A stretch of 64,000 bases of DNA from NCBI RefSeq assembly GCF_021462225.1, contig NC_061805.1:27979958-28043957 (forward strand). The letters run 5' to 3'. The translations under genes were made by a program, and so were the position numbers. How positions within the stretch are numbered: position 1 is the stretch's first letter; every line of letters begins with the position of its first letter. This DNA comes from Girardinichthys multiradiatus (taxonomy: Eukaryota > Chordata > Actinopteri > Cyprinodontiformes > Goodeidae). Shown here piece after piece: positions 22,411 to 35,785 of this stretch. The notes beneath the pieces are model-generated. The model was not told where the DNA came from. It searched no databases and saw only the letters and a list, made by a program, of their open reading frames with translations.

Positions 22411-25400
22411 ATTTATGCCTTGCAAATTTTCATAAGGAAAAGGAAATCCAACCCAAAACAACATCAAGTATTTTATCTGGAAATCATAAATGTCATGGAA
22501 GAAGGCTAAATTGCAGTGGCATAAGGCAGGACGGCTTAAGTGGGGAAGAATTAATAAAAAGGAAAGATAAAGCTGGCCAACATGTTAAAAAGGTCCTTCA
22601 AATACATAATTGATGGGTTTTATTTGGCAGATTTACAGAAGGGTTAAAGTCAGAAAAGCACAGGCACTTTTCAACAAAATACAGCAATTTTATCTGGACC
22701 CAAGAACCAGCCAACTCCTCTCTTACCTCTACGTGATTATTTTTAAAACGAAGGTTGCAAGCCCTAAGAGGAACCCTGCGCCATTTCCACTGGGAGCACT
22801 TTACGACGTTGTCACTAATCATTCTGACATTTTCTCCCTGCGCCGCTCATGGGTTGGAGAACAGAATGGGTTGAAAGTTGCAGCGAATATGACATATGGA
22901 GAAATTGATTAACCTCGATAAAAATTAATCAACCAAATTAAAGCGAGGTTTATCGTAAGGGGAATAAAAGAAAAGCATTTATATTCCAGCTCTAAACCTA
23001 CATATATGGTCCCTCTTCAAATTCTGCACAAATCCAGTTAAAAACAGCAGTTTCCATTAATCATGACTGACTACATGAAAAGTAAAAGGCTTTTCTTAAA
23101 CTTAATGATGCATTCAAACTACCAGTAGAAAACTTATGAGAAGTGTAATCTGAACATGGACAGACAGCTTTCTATAAGTGAATGAACAGGTTTTCACTGG
23201 ACGATTCACAGTATAAAAATAAGACTGCCTATGAGCTCCTGTTTACTTCTGATACTAAACTTTACCCTTAGCTTCACTCACAAACAGTGCAGTTTCACAA
23301 ATCTGAAGCAATGTTGGTATCCTGTGGGCCCAAAGGATCAGATCCAGATAAAACCCAGGTTAAGATGTGGTTGCAGTAAAGAAAACAACCTATTAAGTAC
23401 AAATAAGGAACTGTGCAAAGGTTTTGATGTATTTATCATTCCTTCATGTTTGACTTTCAAAGAGACAAAATTTTTATGAAAAGAAGTTGAGTCCAGGCTT
23501 AACAGTGAACCTAGCAAAGAATATTTAGGCTCTTTGGGACAAGCACTCAGTCACAAACATACAAACTTTGTCCATTCATTTAGGTGCAGTTGCAAAATAC
23601 GCTAACGATGAAACTGCTTCAAAGAAAAAATTGTATTTCAGCACTGACTTTGTCAAGGTTTCATCTTCTGAAAAAGTTTAATGGTTTGATGATTCAAATG
23701 AAAGATGATGAATCAGTCATTTAGGTCTTTATCCTCTCATTAATAGTTTATTTGTTCACTTTTTCTTTTGTTGTGGTCTACATGCTGGAGCCAAACCACT
23801 CTTTGCCCAGTCTTGGAATCTCTACTAGTCCCGAATGTTTCACCATTAACTGACATCTAGACTATCTTGGAGTGAGGTGATCTTCTAAGAGTCTGGAGGG
23901 GTGAACAAGTTTTAACCCAGGGATCTGCCCCAGTTGCTCTTCTTCATAACTTGGATCAAGATCTAAACAGAAATTAAGTAATTAGTTACTGGCACACTTT
24001 CTGGTTGGTGCAGTGCTAAGGAAAGCCTGTACAGGTTTTCTCCCAGTTTACTACTCTGTATAGAATAGCTTAGGTTAAGGTGAGGGTTAGGTGTTAAGAT
24101 TATGGTTAGGTTTAGTCATTAGACATTGAGAGCAAAAAACATTTGAATCAGAAAAAGGTGACAAGGTGCGGGCAGAGAACAATACTTGCAGCTGGATACT
24201 TCTCAAAAAATATCTTGCTTGTCATAACAGCTAGAAGATACTACTTCACCGGCCCTCCTGAGGGTGTTCTGCGTCTAAAGCACGCCACCTGGAAAAACCC
24301 CAAAGGGCTCTCTGTCTTGTCATCTCAATGGTAGGCCTCACCTGGATGTAGATCCTTAAGACCTTGCACACATAAGCGATCACAAGCTCTTATTCATGAC
24401 AATGGAATAAGAATCACTAATTTAAAAACAAGCACAAGCAAAAATAAAGGAAAAAGGTTTGATGAATTTTTGCAACCATATAGTGAAAGAAAGGTGTTCC
24501 CAGTTAGTTACACACACATGATTTAGATGACAACAACATTCCCTTTTACTTACACTTATGCCTTTAGACAACCTCTCTGGAGGTAGGCAGACTATTTGAC
24601 TGTACCACACTTTAGCTCTAGGGGACTCAGACTCAGCCCATATAGGGAATAAACTATTTCAAGCAACAATTTTTTTTTTTTTTTCCAGATGGTTAAACTT
24701 TGTTCAGGTTTAATTTGTCGTTACAGACTGGAATGGGTGAGGGGGTATTAAGATAAATAAGCTGATATAATGTGAGGCACAGTTAAATCTACATCTAAGT
24801 TTAAGTCTAAAAACAATGTATACAGACAGCGGATTCAGATTTTAACAGTGTAAATGCTACTTATACTGAATCTAAAGCTAGTGTCCTAAGGTGTTAGGTT
24901 CAGCAAGGTGAATAATGTAATTCTAAAGACATTTTTGGTAGCTCTAATACAGACAGTAATCAGACAGGAAATTGCAGCGAGAGATGGGGGGGGGGAAGAC
25001 ATGCAGCAATGGCCTCCAGGTAGGGAATCAAACACAGGACAAGTGCATTAAGGAGCATAACCTGTAAAAGGGGCGCTAGCACTACTGCTACACCATGCCA
25101 TTGTTATGTCATTCTAAAGGAAATTAGTATAAGCAATACATGTCATACTGCTAGCCAGTTTCCTCAACTTTAGTATTCGCTCCACAATAGTTGCACCTAG
25201 CTGAATTAAAAAGGAAAACAGATGAAAACAGGGGCTGCTGACAGGAAAATAATCAAAGATGATAAAAGGAGAGTGTAAAAAATGGATGCAAGTGCCAAAA
25301 AGTGATCAAACAAACAGATGTTATATGAGACTCAAGTCAGTGGGTTGTACTGGCATCGCTCAACGCTTTAACACTGACACATTATTCTGCACAAGCTTGG

Positions 25401-26143
25401 CATAATGTCTGCATTCCATTACTTTGATAGAACAGGTGACAAATTACAGACATGTGGATGACAAATGATGATAGATTTTGCTGTATCGAGCATTTCAGTA
25501 GCTGTTCCAAGAATTAAGCTTCCTAAAACTCCAGATGAATACAATAACACGATATATATTTTTAAACAGAATTTTTTATATTTCTAGGGTTTTGAAAGGA
25601 TTGAAAATGACAGGAGTAATGACTTGCTTTCTATCCTTGGCTCTTTATCTGGCTATGGGAGGAATTTCACAAAAAAAGTTAATTTTCTTTGTGTCTGAAC
25701 ACAATAATTCTGTTGTTGAACTGTGCAGGCATGAAAGAACAACCTATATATACAAAGATAGATAAGGCGGTTTTTTTGTCAGCTGATTCTTAATGTGAAA
25801 ATATTACAGCACCATTCATGCATTTCTTTCTATTGTTGTGGATTTTTTTTCACGCCTCCGTCCTCTACGACAAGGAGTAGGCCTATTGCAAAGATTACCA
25901 TTTTGCTCAGAAAGAAAAACCTTTGAGCCTGGCAAACTTTTCCATTGACGTTTTCAGAAAGAAAATATTTTTCCACACTTAAAAAGTGAAATTATGAGGG
26001 CAACAAAGTGCGACTCCCACACAAAAAATTGCGCAGAAACATTTCAGAGCACTAGACTACTTCAAATTCCCCATAACTGAACAAGTTCACCTAACCCAGA
26101 AGGTCAAAACTGAGTTGTCATATGAGTTAAAAATGTTCACTGA
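22411..26143. other. Intron sequence, no recognised element
   Basis: AT-rich intron. The patch 22738-22912 has more CpG than its surroundings and no recognised repeat. A 39-bp splice-bounded stretch at 24250-24288 (minus) is discussed in the findings. A short G run is at about 24985. Confidence 0.4.
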
Positions 26144-27087
26144 GAGGGCATAACATTACCACCACTGCTAGATAAAGTGAATAACATTAACTCTCTGCAT
26201 TACAGCACCTGTCCTCAAAGTTGCTATGTTCTAAGCAAGATAATTGGGCAGCTAGATGATTTGATCAAGTTTGATAAAGGTTAAATTGTGATTTTAGATG
26301 ACTGGTCAAGTATTTTGGTCCTGGTCTGGGGTGCTCAGTATCTATCAAAGCTTGGACCCAAGCTGGCGAAAAGTGGGGACCCAGGCCTCATTGGTGAACG
26401 TGGGTAACAAAGGGTGATTTGGGTGGTCCACATCACCAGACGGGCTTTAGTAGATTCAACCGATGCAGACATTTTTGCTGGTTCTGACATAAAGGTGTCA
26501 CAATACACCGTACATTACTGTTTGTTGCGTATGAGGCTGTGATGCTTTGGGCAAAGTCCAGCTAAGAAACCTTACGTCGTGTCATCCATGGCCTTTATCG
26601 CTTACCTAAGCATCGTCACAGTCTATGTATACTCTTTCATGGAAACTGTATTCCCTAATGGATGAGAACTCTTTCAGCAGGATAATGCACCCAGCCACAA
26701 AGCAAAAACTGTTCAAGAATGTTTTGATGAGCACAAAACAGGTATGAGAAGTTGACTGCTCCCAGACCTAAAAAAAAAAAGTCAGTGTCAGCCAAAGTCA
26801 CTTTACAAGATAAAGCAGCAGGAAAGAAAAAAAAGTAGGATAATGTAAAATAAAAATGTGTTGTGGTATGTTATCTTGTGGTAAACCAATTGGGCATTTG
26901 TGGGATTTGCTGGACAAACATGAAGGGCCCACCTCGTAACTAACAGGACTTATAGGCTGATGATATCTATCTGCCAGATACCACAGTAAATGTTCAGGGG
27001 TCTAATGAAATCCATGCCTCGACTGGTCAGGTCGGTTTTGTCAGCAAAAGCAGGATCCATCAGACTATTTGGTCATAATGTTGTGCC
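26144..27087 (+). mobile_element. Tc1-like relic with GGCATAACATTA-type ends
   Basis: The left end 'gggcataacattaccaccac' and the right end 'ggtcataatgttgtgcc' (27071-27087) are recognisable inverted termini. Sense transposase text inside includes 'gaacgtgggtaacaaagg', 'ctttcagcaggataatgcac' (26672-26691, around the second catalytic Asp) and 'gcatttgtgggatttgctgg' (after the catalytic Glu). About 120 bp of A-rich unrelated sequence is inserted or expanded near 26770-26890. Degraded, not coding. Confidence 0.65.
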
Positions 27088-27779
27088 AGGGAGATGTCTT
27101 TTTTCATTACTATGAACACTGAAAATGTTGCATTATGTCTTTTAAGATTTTTAAATGACCTATTTAAGACCATTATGACCTAAATGTAACATATCCAGGA
27201 ATTACGTAACTTAGGTAAGCTAACTTAATTTAATTAGTGGATAACTTATATTTAATTGACTCAATGACCTTTGTAGGTTGAATTAAACTATTTCTACTTG
27301 TGTTCTTTAACTCTGGCATGTGAGTCCATTTCTTTTACACTAAGGTTCGATAATTTCAATGCCAGTAAGCTTCATTACAGTGATTGATGACATGGTTTAG
27401 CCAACGACTGAAACGTCTGGATTCAAAACAAACTTTATTAATCTTACACTCTCGTGACAAATGAGCTGGCAGTGGAAAAGAAACAAGAAACTTTTGATTT
27501 TAATTTGTCTAAACAAATGACAATAACAAAGTTTCAGAAGCAGAGTTTCTTCACTCAGTCTCAATATCTGGCAATAAATGTCCTCCAAAGAGAATGCTTT
27601 CTGCCATGCATTATGGGCGTTGTGGTTTTGTCACAGTTTAACAACATTCAAACTCTTCAGCAAGAACTACAACACCTGGATCGAATGAATGCTGCCAGCG
27701 CATTTCACAAAATAATTGAAAGATTAAAACAATGAATGGAAGAAGCAAGAAATGAAGGTACAAATTGAAGACAAACAAA

Positions 27780-28175
27780 CCACATATTTTGTGACATCCT
27801 GGGAAAATCAGAAGAAATGAGGCAAGATATGAAGAGAATTGTGGAACAAATCTGGATCTCAGTCCCACAGAACATTAGTGAGCAGAGCTGAAAATGGGCC
27901 AAACTCCAGTTTTAGGAAAACCAAAACATTTATGACCCAGGTCAGAAGGTTTTAAAGATAATTCTACCAAATACTAAGAAAATGCTTGTAAACTTCTGAA
28001 TTGTAAGAATTTTTAAAAATGTTTCCTCTGTTTCTGCAGACATTTATTTTGGTAATCCCACCTGACCTAAAACAGGTAAGGTTTAGTCTGATGTAATCTC
28101 AGACAGCTAGAGAAAAAAAAGTAATTTGTCTTTATATAGAGTGTAAATATATGGTTTGAACTGTAACTAAATAAC
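27780..28175 (+). mobile_element. Internally deleted Sleeping Beauty-type Tc1 copy
   Basis: The segment 'catcctgggaaaatcagaag' (about 27796) followed by 'agagaattgtggaac' corresponds to the first codons of a Sleeping Beauty-like transposase. About 80 bp later the text jumps to the 3' end: 'tgacccaggtcagaagg' (about 27934), 'ctaccaaatactaagaaaatg' in pieces, 'gtaaacttctga' (27989-28000) and 'ttggtaatcccacctgacc' (about 28050). Most of the coding region is missing, so it is a non-autonomous relic. Confidence 0.6.
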
Positions 28176-28329
28176 TAATCTGCAAAATGTGCACATATTT
28201 AAGACTTTCAAAGGTGCAGATATGGGATGATTAAATTTAAGACTTCTGACTCCATGTTCTCTCCATGGATTCTTGTATTACCAGGACAAGAGTCAAACTA
28301 ATTGTGTTTATCCTGTAAGTCAATCTTAC

Positions 28330-28407
28330 CAGTTCACTCTGGAGTCTGAGAATCAGCTCATCTTTTTCTCTCAGCTGCTGCAGCAGGCCTTCCTCTCTGT
28401 TGAGATC
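28330..28407 (-). CDS. Host gene, coiled-coil exon (78 bp)
   Basis: On the minus strand the exon follows 'ttcttgtgctcag' and is followed by 'gtaagattg'. It is 78 bp and starts and ends in phase 0. It encodes 26 residues, DLNREEGLLQQLREKDELI then LRLQSEL, with Leu at heptad-like spacing and many charged residues, a clear coiled-coil segment. No other frame is comparably protein-like. It joins the helix-containing exons on both sides without a frame break. The coiled coil and its place in the gene suggest a CCSER-type protein; other coiled-coil proteins remain possible. Confidence 0.7.
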
Positions 28408-31400
28408 CTGAGCACAAGAACAGACAACAGTGTTTCAGACATAAACACAAAGATAGCAGTGATTTATTCCTGGGACCATATTGCTGTGAAAAGTCAAAGA
28501 GGACCATAGCATGAAGAGGTGGTTTTATGTTGGCCATGTGTTTTATTTGTATTCATGAGTTTATTTGTTGGTAGTATTGCTAGCTTGTGCGCATGTAATA
28601 AAGTTGTCATTTTGTGCACGTTTTAGAATGCCGATCTCCTCATCTTGCAATAGTTTCATGATAAAATTGATGCCTGTAAGGGGCAAAATCAGAAGCACAC
28701 AGCAATTTAATATGACCTTGAGTTATCATGGGATATCATTGTAAGAAGATATGAGACATTACAAAGACAGGGGACATACAGTACAGAATAATAGCATTAC
28801 TAATTAAAAAATATCTATATTGAAGGTAACCTTCAACCAAAACTAACAAAAACTAAAACAACAAAAACTACCCCTAACCCTAAAAACAGAAATTCTGCTT
28901 AGAGCATATAAACGGTATTAGAAATGGTTCTGTATGCTAAACCTAATTTTTTACAGTCAAGGTTTTGTAACACCACGTCTGCTTTTGATGCAGGCGAATG
29001 GGAGAACATGGCTCCCTGGAAGGTCAAACGTAAGAAGTTAGCCCAAGCAATTTTTGTCAAAATACTCAACTTGACTCTTAAAATTGAAACGCGTTTAAAA
29101 CTGTCTGTAAAGCATATTAAAGCAAGAAAGAAAGAGAAGTAATGAGTGAAAGGATGGACAGAACAAACTGACAGGCAGTCATTACTTTGTCAAGGGCATC
29201 ATCAAAAAAAAGGAGGGAAGAGGGGCAAGATAACGGAAGGAAAATGAAGAGGGAAACTTAGAAAAGTAGGGGACGGATAGGGAAGTGATGGAGCGAAGGA
29301 GAGGACAGAAAGGGCCTGAGGCTGGGTATGATGATCTGAAACTATAGGGAGCTGTCTTGCTAAAGGACACACGGAGAGTAAGAGAGACCGCAGGGAAGCA
29401 TATAGCTACTTCCCCATCCATTTAAATGACCTTGCTTATGCAAAACCAGACATCTAGCCTGGAACATTTCCTTGAGGTACATCAAAATTCATTGAAGAAA
29501 AAAAATGCAACCTGTGCATGAATACAGAAGCGCCCCCAGAAATCATGCAGTAAAAAAAATCCCTATGAAGATGACAGACAATACTTTAGGTGTCCTAGGA
29601 CTCCTACAATAGTTCTTACGCCCAAGCAAAATGATGCGGTGGGGTCCTAATTTAGAAAAGGTATACTTTAAGGAACTCTTTAATGTATTTAGCTTCTCCT
29701 TTGCATTTTTTCTCGATTGTTTGCTAATTGCACTGGGAGATCAGGGCAATGGTGTTTTTCAGTTTCAGATTAATTAAGATTGTTGGACTTTAGGTTACAG
29801 GGGAAGACAGATGCTCCACTGTATGGCTTACTTACAAACTGCTGTCACTGGTTCTTCTTGCAGCTTGTCCACGACAATAAATACTATGGTTTATTTTGTA
29901 CATTTACTTTCTTTTTGTTCTTCCTTACTTTTTGTTTTTTCATATACATGCACCAATCAGTTCCCAATCAGAAAAGAAGTGAAAAAAAACTAAGTGCATC
30001 AAAACTCAGACCACCCACCATTTTTGATCTAGAAACTCATCAACCAGCAGCATATATTTGATGCAATTTTGTTTAGTTTGATAAAAATAGAAAAAGTTAA
30101 ACATATGCTTTGATGGAATATGAGCATAATCTTTCTTCATTTTATGATTGATAGAAAACTACTTCCCTTACCAAGGAACCTGCACCACATTTGTTTTTTA
30201 TATGTAATGGATCTTGAGTGGAAAAAAAAAAAATCACATATGGCATGCCAGACCTCAAAGGAAGCCGAAATAGGAGCTGGATCGGACAAACCTGTTTGAT
30301 GTATTTCTAGGAATAACATAATAGCCAATGGGATGGTTTTAGGCACCATGTTCTACACAAACTCTGCAATTCTGAGAATTTATAGTATGAAGCTGGTAAG
30401 AAAATTAAAAGTCTAAACGTCTAAAAGTGGTCAGACAATATCAGTGTTGTCTCACTAAGCAATTCTCAAACCAACAAATTTAGATATTTTCATGTAACTA
30501 CATTGACTTTTTAAAGACTGATACTAAAGAATGTATTCCAAACACTCATATAAGGCCCAGTCCTCACTTAGGAGACCCTCCATGATGGAGTTGGAGCAGG
30601 GGATGTTCATCACTCCAGGTCAACTGCAAATGTATCTTGCATGCCATTGACAGTGTTATATATTGTCACTATTTGTCCATTTATGTTGGCAATGTAAATT
30701 GTATGCAAAAAAAAAAAAAAAAAATGTAATTTTCCTGTTTTTCTGTGATTAGGTCCAGGCCACATTATTCATCACAGTTACATGCCACATGGTAATTTAT
30801 GTAAATTAGGTGAAGATGCCTTTATGCACACTTAAATGATTTACTTTCCTTACAGAGGAATGGACAATCTTTAACTCTGATGTACTTTTCAGAAGCTGCT
30901 GTCTCTTTCCTTTTAATTTGTCAGTAAGCACTTCCAGACCGCACAGCTACAAATGTGTTATCTACTGTGTATGCATTTAAAGCCCAATACACTGGAAATC
31001 TGCAGTAAGTTTGGCAAAAAGTTCTGATGATTTTGTTTTCTGACTTCTTCATTTTAAATGCCCAACTAATGATGAGGTCTGTGTTTACCTCAAAAGCTAA
31101 CAAACTAAAAGCTCTGCTAAATGCTTCTGCAGTGACAAAACCAATAACACACGTTTTCCAAGAGCAAATAGGAAAACAATTAACAAAAACAAAACCCACT
31201 GGTGCTGAAACAGAATGGCCCCTCGCTTTCCTGCCTTTACAGAGGAGATAACGTTATTTATAGATAATAGCAATAATTTTTTTTCCACTGCTTGCTTAGA
31301 CACAGCAGCCCTAAAATGGCTAGCATGAGGTTTAGATTGGACAGGAAAAGCAGCTGCATGCTGCGACAATTACCACATTAGTCAGCCTCTAAAATTAATC

Positions 31401-32863
31401 TTACCCAAATAGGAATGAAGGCTAAACTAAATATGCTGTCTGGTTAAATCCTTCTGCACCTTCTGTGACTACATCGAACTTTCTGTGGAACTGTCAGAAA
31501 AATTACCCAGAGCCCAACTTTGTAGTCATTTGATATTGTACCAGGTAGTAGGCGTCAAAAATCATTTCATGCAGGAATCAGATCAACAAACCCAATGGTA
31601 AAAATGAAAAAGTTTATTCCCATGCTGAAAAGAAGCACCATGCAGAGAATTAAATCTCCCATCAGGTGGCATACTAACCAATTTTTCAAGGTTGAATTGA
31701 ATATGGAAGGCTATGGAAGAAAAGTGGGGCATGTGAATTTATTTCCAATGTGATTGGAATGGCCTCTGTAGGGATAAATCAGATCAGAACCACTGAAGTG
31801 CATCCACTCTGGTAAAAAGATGTCCTTTCCTATAGAGGTTGAGACATCTTAATAATTGCAATCAGTACCCAGTTGAAAGGGTACAGAGATGAATTACATT
31901 GCCCCTTTTTGGCAGAAATCCTTCATGTTCCTTACTTTTGAGAAACATACCATCAAAATCTCTACCAACACACTCCAAATCAAATTGGAAAGAAAGGTGG
32001 GGAAAGAATAATTCTCAGATGCTTCTTCTTTCGACCTCTTTATGAAAAATATTCAACATTTATTGCAAAAATTCCTAAATCACAAGTGCTTGTGATATAG
32101 CAAACCTAGAGGGGACATCTCACTGCATTTAAAGTTGCCCTTGCACCATATATAACTGCCTCTCATCTTGCTTTCTTTCATTCATGATGACAGTGTGTTC
32201 AGGTGTCTGCAAAGCAAATATCATATATACATTATTTTAATAAACAGACCCAAAGCAAAGAATAATTAAGTCAAACTTAAAAGGATGAGCTTTATGCCTC
32301 AAGCTTATGCAATCTCAACTGATACAGGTACAACAGAAACTACGGCTGGACTGCAATCAGAAGGCTCACTGTGCATATCTCAAAATTCATAAAAAGATAA
32401 TCAGCTTTGCAATAAAAACAGAACTAATTCTGAATCTTATCTCATTTGTCTCTGAGGACTACTTTTCATGAGAGCATTTAATCATAATTTTTGTTGGCAA
32501 ATGTGAACCAAATCCAGTTTATATCGCATCTTGTTGAGTGTGGTTATCTACTGCATGTCTGGTAAGTTCAAATGTTAGAAAAGACAACTTGCAGATGCCA
32601 GGATATTAAGCAAGACGCAGAAATTTGATCTTATTATCTCTGTCCTTGCTCTGTTGCACTGACTCCATGAACGTACTGCCCTGCTGTATTTAAAATTGGA
32701 CTTTTTATGATTAAAATGATTCGCAGATCTGTCTGGCTAATTGCAGAAATCTGAGCTACTCCAAAACTAAATTAAAATCTCGAAGTACTTTCTTCTTATC
32801 TAACATGTTTTATTTAGCAGCCAAATCTGTTGATGGAAATGTCCAAATTGGACAGTCATTTGA
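28408..32863. other. Intron sequence, nothing recognised
   Basis: Part of the 23.5-kb intron. Poly(A) runs near 30227 and 30706; a purine-rich minus/plus asymmetric stretch near 29195-29400. No supportable gene or repeat body. Confidence 0.4.
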
Positions 32864-33816
32864 GAACAAACACTTTATTAGGTACAACTGTTCAGCTGCT
32901 TGTTAACATTAACAGCAAATCAGCCAATAAAAGAGTTGCAACTTAATGCACTTAGGCATCTACATGTGGGGAGAATGATTAGCTTTAATTCAAACGGTGC
33001 CTCATAATGGGAAGGAAAGGAAATTTAAGTGTATTTGAGTGCCATGGTTGTTGGTGTCGGACAGTCTGGTCTGAGTACTTACAGAAACTGGAGAATGATC
33101 CAAAAAGTGTAAGTGTCTATTGATTGGCAGGTGTCTGGACTAGAATACCTTGTTGTTGTCAGAGGTCTCAAGAGAATGGACAAACTGATTTGACAAGAAA
33201 TGTGGCAAAAGTAACTCAAATAACCACTTGTTCACTAAATGCATAACAGATGGACCTTGAAGCAGATGGACTACAGCAGCAGAAACCATGCTGGATGCCT
33301 CTCCTGTTCTCTTAAAACAGCAGAGTGAAGCTGCAGTTGACAAAGGCTCAAAACTAACAGATTTGAAAAAATGTTGCCTGGTTCAAGTGATTCTTATTTA
33401 TGTGGTGTAACAACAACTCAGGCTGCTGGTGGAGATGTAACGATGTGTATAAAACAGTGCATTTTACCTGAGTGTTGTTGCTGACCACATTCAACCTTAT
33501 GTGACCACAGTGTACCCATCTTGTGAGGGCTACCTTCAGCATGACAATGCGCCATTTCACAAAGCTCAAATCAGGACAGTGAGTTCACTGTACTCTAATG
33601 GCCTCCACAGTCACCGGATCTCAAACCAACAGACCAACTTTGGGCTATGGGGATCCACAGCATGAATGTAAAGCAGACATATATGCAGCAACTTAGCGAT
33701 ATTTCCGCTTCAGTATGGACCAAAATCACAGAGGCATGTTTCTGACAGTCCTGAAGGAAAAAGGGGGACCAACCGGTACCAGCAAGGTGTACCTAATAAA
33801 GAGGCCAGTGAGTGTA
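32864..33816 (+). mobile_element. Tc1-like relic (TTTATTAGGTAC family), nearly full span
   Basis: The left end 'cactttattaggtacaactg' (32871-32890) and the right end 'gtgtacctaataaagaggcc' (33787-33806) form inverted termini. Sense transposase text between them includes 'tactcaaataaccacttg'-like text, 'ctacagcagcagaaacca', 'gttgctgaccacattcaacc', 'gacaatgcgccatttcac' (second catalytic Asp region) and 'cagtcaccggatctcaaacc' (region before the Glu). Indels and stops abolish coding. Both ends being present makes it the most complete member of this family here. Confidence 0.75.
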
Positions 33817-35375
33817 AATGCAGTGGATATTGTCTGTATAAATATGTGTATAGTTGTTGTAAAATGTGACTAAGTGCCTGCAATATTTTCCTTTGAGATG
33901 CATATTGAGATGTTATTCTATTCTAATATCTGTAGGCATATTCCACACTGTATGTAATCACATGCAAATGTAGCTGTACAGTTAAAGTACAGTTAAATAT
34001 TTTACATTGGATTACCAGCCCATATGCTAGTTCTGAACTCTTCTGATCCAGCGTTTATAGCTACTGTATTTTTCAGTTGGTACACTATCAGGTGAAGATA
34101 TACAGTATTTCAGAACTGTTTTAATTTGACTTCTAATAAGAAGGAAACTTTTTGATCTGCTCCCTTGCGTAGAAATCACATCAGTCTAACTCTTCCTTCT
34201 GCACTCAGCCCAAGGCTGAGAAAGGTTTTATATGATGTTGGAGCAATGAATAATTTAGGTTGTAAAAAGGCCTTTTTAAATTTCACAATTACAGGTTTTT
34301 GGATGTAACCCAAGTAGATGTGTCAGAGGAAAAACGATATGGGGGAGTAGGAATTTTACAGAAGATGCAGAATTCAGAACATCAAGTCCTAGAGATGTTT
34401 TTGATCAGATCGTTGGATTGTTTCTTATATTACCATCCCTAAACTTGTGACAGTATGTAGGAGAAGGTTTGTGTGAATGCTGTAAAAGGCTGTAAAATTT
34501 GAGGGTCTGACAAAGTAGAGAAACTCTGATTGGAGAAAACTGCCTAAAATTGAGTGAGACAACAAAAAAAGGACGAGTGAATGGCCTTAATAGTAGAGGA
34601 CTACTTTAAATTATGCTTTAGGGTAAGTAGAGTATGTACTGGGCTCCATGTGCATTATCCACACACATAAGAGTGTGCAGATTTAATTAGAATTTATCGG
34701 TCTGCCAATAAATTGGCCGATAGCTGCTATTTATTAAAGTATTGGCAGATGGTGTTCATGGTGCACACCTCAATGATTTTTAAGCAGGTGACCTTTAGGC
34801 ATCATACTGCTGCTCTGTTCACAAAGTGAGATGTGCCCTCCTGTCTATCAAAGAGCAGATAGAACCCAAGACAACAATGGTTACCAGTCTGAGTCCTGGA
34901 AAATAAAAGCTTTATTCCTATGAGTAAAAATTTATATTTCAGATATATAATTCAGAGCCATTTATTCATATTCAATAAATTTGAAAATGTACTCCAATGA
35001 GGTTCGTTTGGCAGATTAAAAGTACCTTTTGAAAATAACTATCAGATATATATCTTGAGCAGATATTAAAGATACTTTTCATTTAGCCCACATTTCCGCA
35101 TAAAATTTTTTTTTTTGGTCTGATGTATTATTCTAATCTTAAATGTCATGTTTTCATAAGCTGTAAGTGGAAAATCTTCATAATTAACAGAAATAAAGGC
35201 TTAAAAACATCTGAGTAATTAATCTATATAATGTGTTTCACTAAGTGAATTGAGTTACTGAAATGAATTAAAAACTTTGAATAATACCCTAAATTATTGA
35301 ATATGACTCTATATTTATTTTTTTAGATATAAAACAAGTACATTGCCTAAATCTTCTTACCACAGCAATTTGTTC
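33817..35375. other. Intron sequence, nothing firmly recognised
   Basis: AT-rich. A short inverted repeat (tatcggtctgcc ... ggccgata, 34697-34724) may be a transposon scrap but is too short to classify. Confidence 0.35.
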
Positions 35376-35785
35376 CAACACGGCTCAACTTGACAGACTT
35401 CATGGACTTTTGTATTTTCCATCAGGTACCTATCCCTGGTACCAGCTCTTTTCTGGTGTGGGGGCGTCATTTGTTCAATCATCAGTTACAAGAATAAAAC
35501 ATGGCATTTTTTAAAAACTCACAACAGCGACTGAGTGTTTTCAGAGCTTTCAGGAAAATGGCAACACTGAATTCAACACTGATGTCAACGATGGGGTCCA
35601 GACACTTGTGCTTGGTGGCTGATGATACAGAGCGAGCTAGACGGTTTTTTGTCTCATACAAATCACATCACTATGCTTTTCATTCCACCTTGCTGTGATG
35701 ACCACACCCACGCTGAGGTGGTATCCCATTGTACTGAAAAACAACCCAAATGGTGTAGAGTCGAGTCGAGTTGAGCCAAGCAGGT
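35376..35785. mobile_element. Non-autonomous DNA transposon (MITE), about 400 bp
   Basis: The left terminus 'cggctcaacttgac' (35381-35394) is mirrored by 'gtcgagttgagcc' on the right (35765-35777). Near the left end is the palindrome-like 'ggtacctatccctggtacc'. No transposase is encoded. The termini and the ggtacc motif resemble common fish hAT-like MITEs. Target duplication could not be fixed with confidence. Confidence 0.55.

Noticed and set aside
28993..29028. 36-bp plus-strand stretch between 'tgcttttgatgcag' and 'gtaagaag'
   Set aside because: Good splice-like motifs but no neighbouring plus-strand exon, no recognisable peptide, and such pairs are expected by chance in 64 kb.
34697..34724. 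Inverted repeat tatcgg ... ccgata
   Set aside because: Too short and isolated to assign to an element or a functional RNA.
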